DNA of 64,000 nucleotides, from assembly GCF_000384215.1 (NCBI RefSeq), contig NZ_KB913032.1, positions 9,509,605 through 9,573,604 of the forward strand. The letters run 5' to 3'. The position numbers and the translations under genes are program-made. This DNA is from Amycolatopsis alba DSM 44262 (GTDB taxonomy: Bacteria; Actinomycetota; Actinomycetes; Mycobacteriales; Pseudonocardiaceae). Positions 60,551 to 64,000 of the stretch are shown here, piece by piece. Numbering within the stretch: the stretch's first letter is position 1; every line of letters starts with the position of its first letter. The notes under the pieces are model-generated. The model saw only the letters and a list, made by a program, of their open reading frames with translations. It was not told the DNA's origin and made no database searches.

Positions 60551-61960
60551 ATGGGCGCAGAAACCACCCCCGAACGAGCGGGCCTGCGCCCGGACCTGCG
60601 GCAACGCCACGTCCGGATGATCGCCCTCGGCGGGATCATCGGCGCGAGCCTGTTCATCGGCAGCGGCGCGGTCATCCACACCGTCGGCCCGGCGGCGGTC
60701 CTCTCCTACGCCATCGGCGGCCTGATCGTCGTGCTGGTGATGCGGATGCTCGGCGAGATGGCGACGGCCGCGCCGTCACAGGGTTCCTTCATGGAATACG
60801 CGCGGACCCCCCTCGGCGGCTGGGCGGGCTTCACCGTCGGCTGGCTGTACTGGTACTTCTGGGTCGGGGTGGTCGCGTTCGAGGCCGTCGCCGGCGCGAA
60901 GATCCTCCAGATCTGGATTCCCGTTGTCCCGCAATGGATCTTCTCGCTGGTACTGATGCTGCTGCTGACCGCGACCAACCTCGCCTCGGCCCGTTCGTTC
61001 GGGGAGACGGAGTTCTGGCTCGCGTCGGTCAAGATCGCCACGATCGTGGTGTTCCTCGTGGTGGGCATCCTGTTCGTGCTCGGGGCCTGGCCCGGCGGAT
61101 CGTTCTCGGTCGGCACCATCGCGCAGGACGGTTTCCTCGCCAACGGCCCGTTCTCGGTGGTGCACGGCGTGGTGATCGTGATCTTCTCCTATTTCGGTGC
61201 GGAGATCGTCACCATCGCCGCCGCCGAATCGCGGGAGCCCGAAACGGCCGTACGCAAGGCGACCTCGTCGATCGTCTGGCGGGTCATCGTGTTCTACGTC
61301 GGATCCGTGACCCTGCTGGTGATGATCACGGGCTGGCGTGACATCCCGACCACGACCAGCCCGTTCGCCGCCGCGTTCGGCCGGTTCGGCATCCCCGCCG
61401 CCGAAACGATCGTCAGCGCGGTGGTGCTGACGGCCGTGTTGTCCGTGCTGAACTCGGGGCTGTACACCGCTTCCCGCATGCTGTTCGCGTTGCACGGCAA
61501 CGGCTGGGCACCGAAGTGGATCGCGGACACGAACCGGCGCGGCGTGCCGTGGAAGGCGATCCTGGTGTCGACTTCGGTCGGTTACGTGGCCGTGGTGATG
61601 AATTTCGTATCACCGGACAAGATCTTCTACTTCATCATCAACTCCGCCGGGGCGGTCGCGTTGTTCGTCTACGCGATCATCGCGGGCTCGCAGCTGCGGA
61701 TGCGACGCCGCCTGGAGGCCGAAGCGCCGGAACGGCTGAAGCTGCGCATGTGGGGCTACCCCTGGCTGAGCTGGCTCACCCTCGCCGGGACGCTGGCCGT
61801 GGTCGCGTCGATGCTGTTCGTGGACTCGGACACGCGCGCCCAGCTGTACCTGAGCCTGATCAGCCTGGCGGTGATCCTCGGCGTCTATTTCATCCAGCGC
61901 CGGCGATCCGGCCGAGTGCCCCGTAAAACACCTCTCCGATCTTCGCGGGATCGCGGCTGA
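60551..61960 (+). CDS. Amino acid permease (APC family, AAT/GABA-permease type)
   Basis: A 469-residue transporter with twelve TM helices. The first helix carries MIALGGIIGASLFIGSG, the unwound substrate-binding helix of the AAT branch; EMATAAPSQGSFMEYAR follows after TM2 and FSYFGAEIVTIAAAESREPETAVRKA lies about residue 215. It imports amino acids or GABA with protons. ATG 60551 with AGGAGG 11 bp upstream. The final 71 bp overlap the convergent VWA gene. Confidence 0.9.
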   Translation: MGAETTPERAGLRPDLRQRHVRMIALGGIIGASLFIGSGAVIHTVGPAAVLSYAIGGLIVVLVMRMLGEMATAAPSQGSFMEYARTPLGGWAGFTVGWLYWYFWVGVVAFEAVAGAKILQIWIPVVPQWIFSLVLMLLLTATNLASARSFGETEFWLASVKIATIVVFLVVGILFVLGAWPGGSFSVGTIAQDGFLANGPFSVVHGVVIVIFSYFGAEIVTIAAAESREPETAVRKATSSIVWRVIVFYVGSVTLLVMITGWRDIPTTTSPFAAAFGRFGIPAAETIVSAVVLTAVLSVLNSGLYTASRMLFALHGNGWAPKWIADTNRRGVPWKAILVSTSVGYVAVVMNFVSPDKIFYFIINSAGAVALFVYAIIAGSQLRMRRRLEAEAPERLKLRMWGYPWLSWLTLAGTLAVVASMLFVDSDTRAQLYLSLISLAVILGVYFIQRRRSGRVPRKTPLRSSRDRG

Positions 61961-63446
61961 GGAAGGTCTGGCCACCGGACGGCGCGACGAGCTGCGCGAG
62001 TTCGGTCTCGTCGGCTTCCGGGCCGATCCCGATGGCGATCAACGGCAGCGGGCGCTCCGGGTCGCGCAGCTTTCCCAGTTCGGCCATCAGTTTCTCGCGG
62101 CCGATGCCGTCGGGATCGGTGTCGCGGCCGTCGGTCATCACGATGACCAGGTTCAGCTTCCCCTGCTCCCATTCCTTGCGCGCCAGCCGATAGACGTCGA
62201 GGACGCTGTCGTAGAGCCCGGTCTGCCCGTCCGGGACGGCGCGGACCGCGCGCAACCGGTCCACCGCCTTCAGCTGCTGCCCGACCGGCGCCATCGGCAG
62301 GATCTCCCGGTAGTCACGCTCACCGTCCACTTTGGTCGCGAAAGCCAGGAAACGGATCTGTGACGCGGGTTTGAACAAGTGCAGGGCGTTCTCCGCCGCT
62401 TCCAGCGTGATCCGCAGCCGGGACTTGCCGGTGCCGGGGACCGGCGCGCTCATCGAACCGGAAACGTCGATGAGCACCTGGACCCGTGCGCTCGCGGTCA
62501 CCCCGGCCCACGCGCTGAGCGCTTTGTCGACCTCGACCGCGGCCGGGATCTCGGCGCTGCGCTGCCCTTGCGCCTCGACGCGCCGATCGGTTTCGGGCAG
62601 CCGCAACGCTTGCCCGCCCGAACCGCGAAGCCCGGACTGCGTGCTGGTCGCGGAGCCGTAGAGCAGGGCACGTTTCAGTTCCGCGACGGCCCTGCCCTGC
62701 TGCGGGGTCGCGCCCGCGAGCTCGACGAACGGGTAGTCGAGCGACAGGGCAGCCGGTGAGTACGCGGCCACCAGCGCGACCTCGCCCCCGGAGAGCTCGG
62801 AGTTGTGCCGCAGCACCGCGTTCTCCGACGCCGGGTACACCGTCGGCGAGGCCCCGGCGGAGAACTTCCGGAGCAGGGCCACGTACGCGGCGGCGGGATC
62901 CACGGAGTCCTTCGCGACGTCGCGGAGCGCCAGCAGCGCGGAAACACCGACGGGGTCACGCACGGGATCCGGCATCCCGGCGGCGATCCCGGCACTGCCG
63001 AGCACATCCGCCCAGGTCAGCGATTTGCCGGGCCAGCCGAGCGCTTTCGCGACCGGCTCCTGGACCGCGAGCACCACCGGTGAACTGGCCACCGACGGCC
63101 CGGAGACGGGAGACCCGTCGGCACGCCGCAGGAACAGCGTCGAGGACGGGATCCAGGCTTGGAACCGGGGCGTCGTTCCGGGCAGTTCCCCCGCCACCTG
63201 GAGGGAATCCCTGGACTGGACGTCGAACACGACGCAGGCGAGCCCGAGGTCCTTTGCGGTCTGGGTGACGGCGGGGGCGATGTCCGGCGACGCGGCGACG
63301 GCCACCCGCACGGGCTCGCAGCCGGGATCGGACCGGGCCAGGGCCACGGCCACCCAGGTGGCCGTGCCGAGCACGGCCGCCAGCGCGAGCGCCAGCAGCG
63401 GGAGCAGCATCCGTCTTCGGGTCCGGGCGGTGGTGTGGCGTCCCAT
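61890..63446 (-). CDS. Solute-binding/VWA fusion protein, exported
   Basis: A 518-residue protein with N-terminal signal/TM helix (MLLPLLALALAAVLGTATWVAVAL, about 13-36), a type 2 periplasmic solute-binding-like domain (about 45-300) and a C-terminal von Willebrand A domain with an intact MIDAS: DVSGSMS (about 335), T and D in MTDGRD. VWA domains bind partner proteins through a metal. The combination is seen in actinobacterial surface proteins of unknown role. ATG 63446 has GGGAG upstream; ATG 63461 is in frame. Overlaps the permease gene end to end. Confidence 0.85.
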   Translation of the reverse strand: MGRHTTARTRRRMLLPLLALALAAVLGTATWVAVALARSDPGCEPVRVAVAASPDIAPAVTQTAKDLGLACVVFDVQSRDSLQVAGELPGTTPRFQAWIPSSTLFLRRADGSPVSGPSVASSPVVLAVQEPVAKALGWPGKSLTWADVLGSAGIAAGMPDPVRDPVGVSALLALRDVAKDSVDPAAAYVALLRKFSAGASPTVYPASENAVLRHNSELSGGEVALVAAYSPAALSLDYPFVELAGATPQQGRAVAELKRALLYGSATSTQSGLRGSGGQALRLPETDRRVEAQGQRSAEIPAAVEVDKALSAWAGVTASARVQVLIDVSGSMSAPVPGTGKSRLRITLEAAENALHLFKPASQIRFLAFATKVDGERDYREILPMAPVGQQLKAVDRLRAVRAVPDGQTGLYDSVLDVYRLARKEWEQGKLNLVIVMTDGRDTDPDGIGREKLMAELGKLRDPERPLPLIAIGIGPEADETELAQLVAPSGGQTFLSRDPAKIGEVFYGALGRIAGAG

Positions 63447-63618
63447 CGGCTCTCCCGGCATGGGGCTCGAGGAGCGTCCGAGGGTACGCCGCCCGCACCC
63501 CTAGGGGAAGGCTGCGACTTTCGTCGTAGAAGGACCCCACCAAGGCGGGAGGTGCCCCGGCGCGGGTCACGGAACACTTGCCCGGTAAGGAAAGCACTCG
63601 AAACCGGGGGAATCCGTG

Positions 63619-63738
63619 ATGAACCGGCCCACTCGTGCGGAACAGCGCAAAGCCCGCAACGCCCTCTTCGGTCAGGCGGTCATGATCGCCTTCGCTCTGC
63701 TGCTGACGGCGGCCGCCGGTCGGCCTTCATCGGGATGA
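63619..63738 (+). CDS. Small basic single-TM protein (39 aa)
   Basis: ATG 63619 opens a 39-residue frame: basic N-terminus MNRPTRAEQRKARNALFG, then a hydrophobic segment VMIAFALLLTAAAG, ending at TGA 63738. GGGGGAA lies upstream. It overlaps the end of the opposite-strand pentapeptide gene by 59 bp. A small membrane protein is plausible, but so is chance. Confidence 0.4.
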   Translation: MNRPTRAEQRKARNALFGQAVMIAFALLLTAAAGRPSSG

Positions 63739-64000
63739 GCCGCGCTTGCGCGACCGGCGAGGTGACCCAAGGACGCCAGGGTGACGGCCAGGAGTGCGCG
63801 GCGCCGGGCTGCTCCACCCGCGCGTCGGAGAAGTCCGCCCGGTGCTTGAACTCGGCCTCGGCGAAGGTGGTCGTCCCGCTGAACATCGCACCGCTGAAAC
63901 TGGCGACCTCGGGGAAGACCGCCGCTCGGAAGTCGGTGTCGCCGGTGAACCAGGCCCGGTCGAAATTCGCGAAGCGCCAGAACCTGGCACGCCGGAAGTT
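63680..64000 (-). CDS. Pentapeptide repeat protein, 3' part
   Basis: Enters from the right edge; 106 codons visible, stop at 63680. Residues show pentapeptide repeats with Phe as the central residue (NFRRARFWRFANFDRAWF, TDFRAAVF, ASFSGAMF, TTFAEAEF, ADFSDARV), which build a right-handed beta-helix mimicking DNA or serving as a scaffold. A Pro/Arg tail of about 40 residues follows. The N-terminus is outside, so membrane or fused domains cannot be judged. Confidence 0.82.
   Translation of the reverse strand, partial: NFRRARFWRFANFDRAWFTGDTDFRAAVFPEVASFSGAMFSGTTTFAEAEFKHRADFSDARVEQPGAAHSWPSPWRPWVTSPVAQARLIPMKADRRPPSAAERRRS

Overview
The window is GC-rich (about 70%) actinobacterial chromosome. 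Gene content, the mycobacterial-type order of several blocks (Rv2175c-pknL, the mur/fts cluster, moxR-DUF58-transglutaminase, clgR/pspA/pspM/pgsA3/argA/ftsK), a meso-diaminopimelate-type MurE, frequent GTG starts and many likely leaderless starts point to Pseudonocardiaceae, most likely Amycolatopsis or a close relative. The genus is an inference. I saw no rRNA, tRNA, CRISPR array, insertion sequence or prophage.

Layout. 0-8.6 kb: 3' part of a phytoene synthase gene coupled to an F420-type oxidoreductase gene, a CGNR zinc-finger regulator divergent from an MFS exporter, the Rv2175c/PknL DNA-binding protein and Ser/Thr kinase pair, a coupled leader ORF plus unknown gene, and a TetR/NmrA-type reductase pair. 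8.6-23.8 kb (minus strand): the division and cell-wall cluster mraZ-rsmH-ftsL-ftsI-murE-murF-mraY-murD-ftsW-murG-murC-ftsQ, with most junctions overlapping by a few bases. ftsZ, normally next after ftsQ, is missing here. 24.3-27.1 kb: a minus-strand operon of ESX-type accessory proteins (helical protein, DUF3558 lipoprotein, PPE-like protein, EspG, membrane protein). 27.3-34.4 kb: moxR, DUF58, transglutaminase, DUF3040, dinB. 34.6-42 kb: methyltransferase, ParA-like ATPase, Nei-type glycosylase, adenosine deaminase family, an unusual structured small-ORF region, GNAT, pyrD and an amidase homologue lacking catalytic residues. 42.3-54.6 kb: envelope-stress block (pspM, pspA, clgR) interrupted by an ECF41 sigma factor and its carboxymuconolactone decarboxylase partner, then cinA, pgsA, rimO, argA, a second CGNR regulator with a divergent alpha/beta hydrolase, a nitroreductase remnant, a lipoprotein and ftsK. 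54.7-64 kb: acyltransferase, WrbA, a three-gene WXG100-like/DUF1023 hydrolase/lipoprotein cassette, EamA transporter, DUF305 lipoprotein, amino-acid permease, a solute-binding/VWA lipid-anchored or secreted protein, a small membrane ORF and a truncated pentapeptide-repeat gene.

How it fits together. The central 15 kb makes lipid II and septal peptidoglycan. PknL with PASTA domains, the psp/clgR block, pgsA and ftsK add envelope sensing, membrane stress repair, phospholipid synthesis and chromosome segregation. Intergenic DNA is unusually structured: long near-perfect palindromes and clusters of an imperfect repeat of about 20 bp sit directly after stop codons, MraZ-type boxes recur at helical spacing around mraZ, and an RNA leader between mraZ and rsmH can hide the rsmH ribosome-binding site. 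The most novel-looking items are the small-ORF RNA at 38.35-38.57 kb with 17-base complementarity to the 16S rRNA tail, the catalytically altered amidase, and the break between ftsQ and ftsZ.
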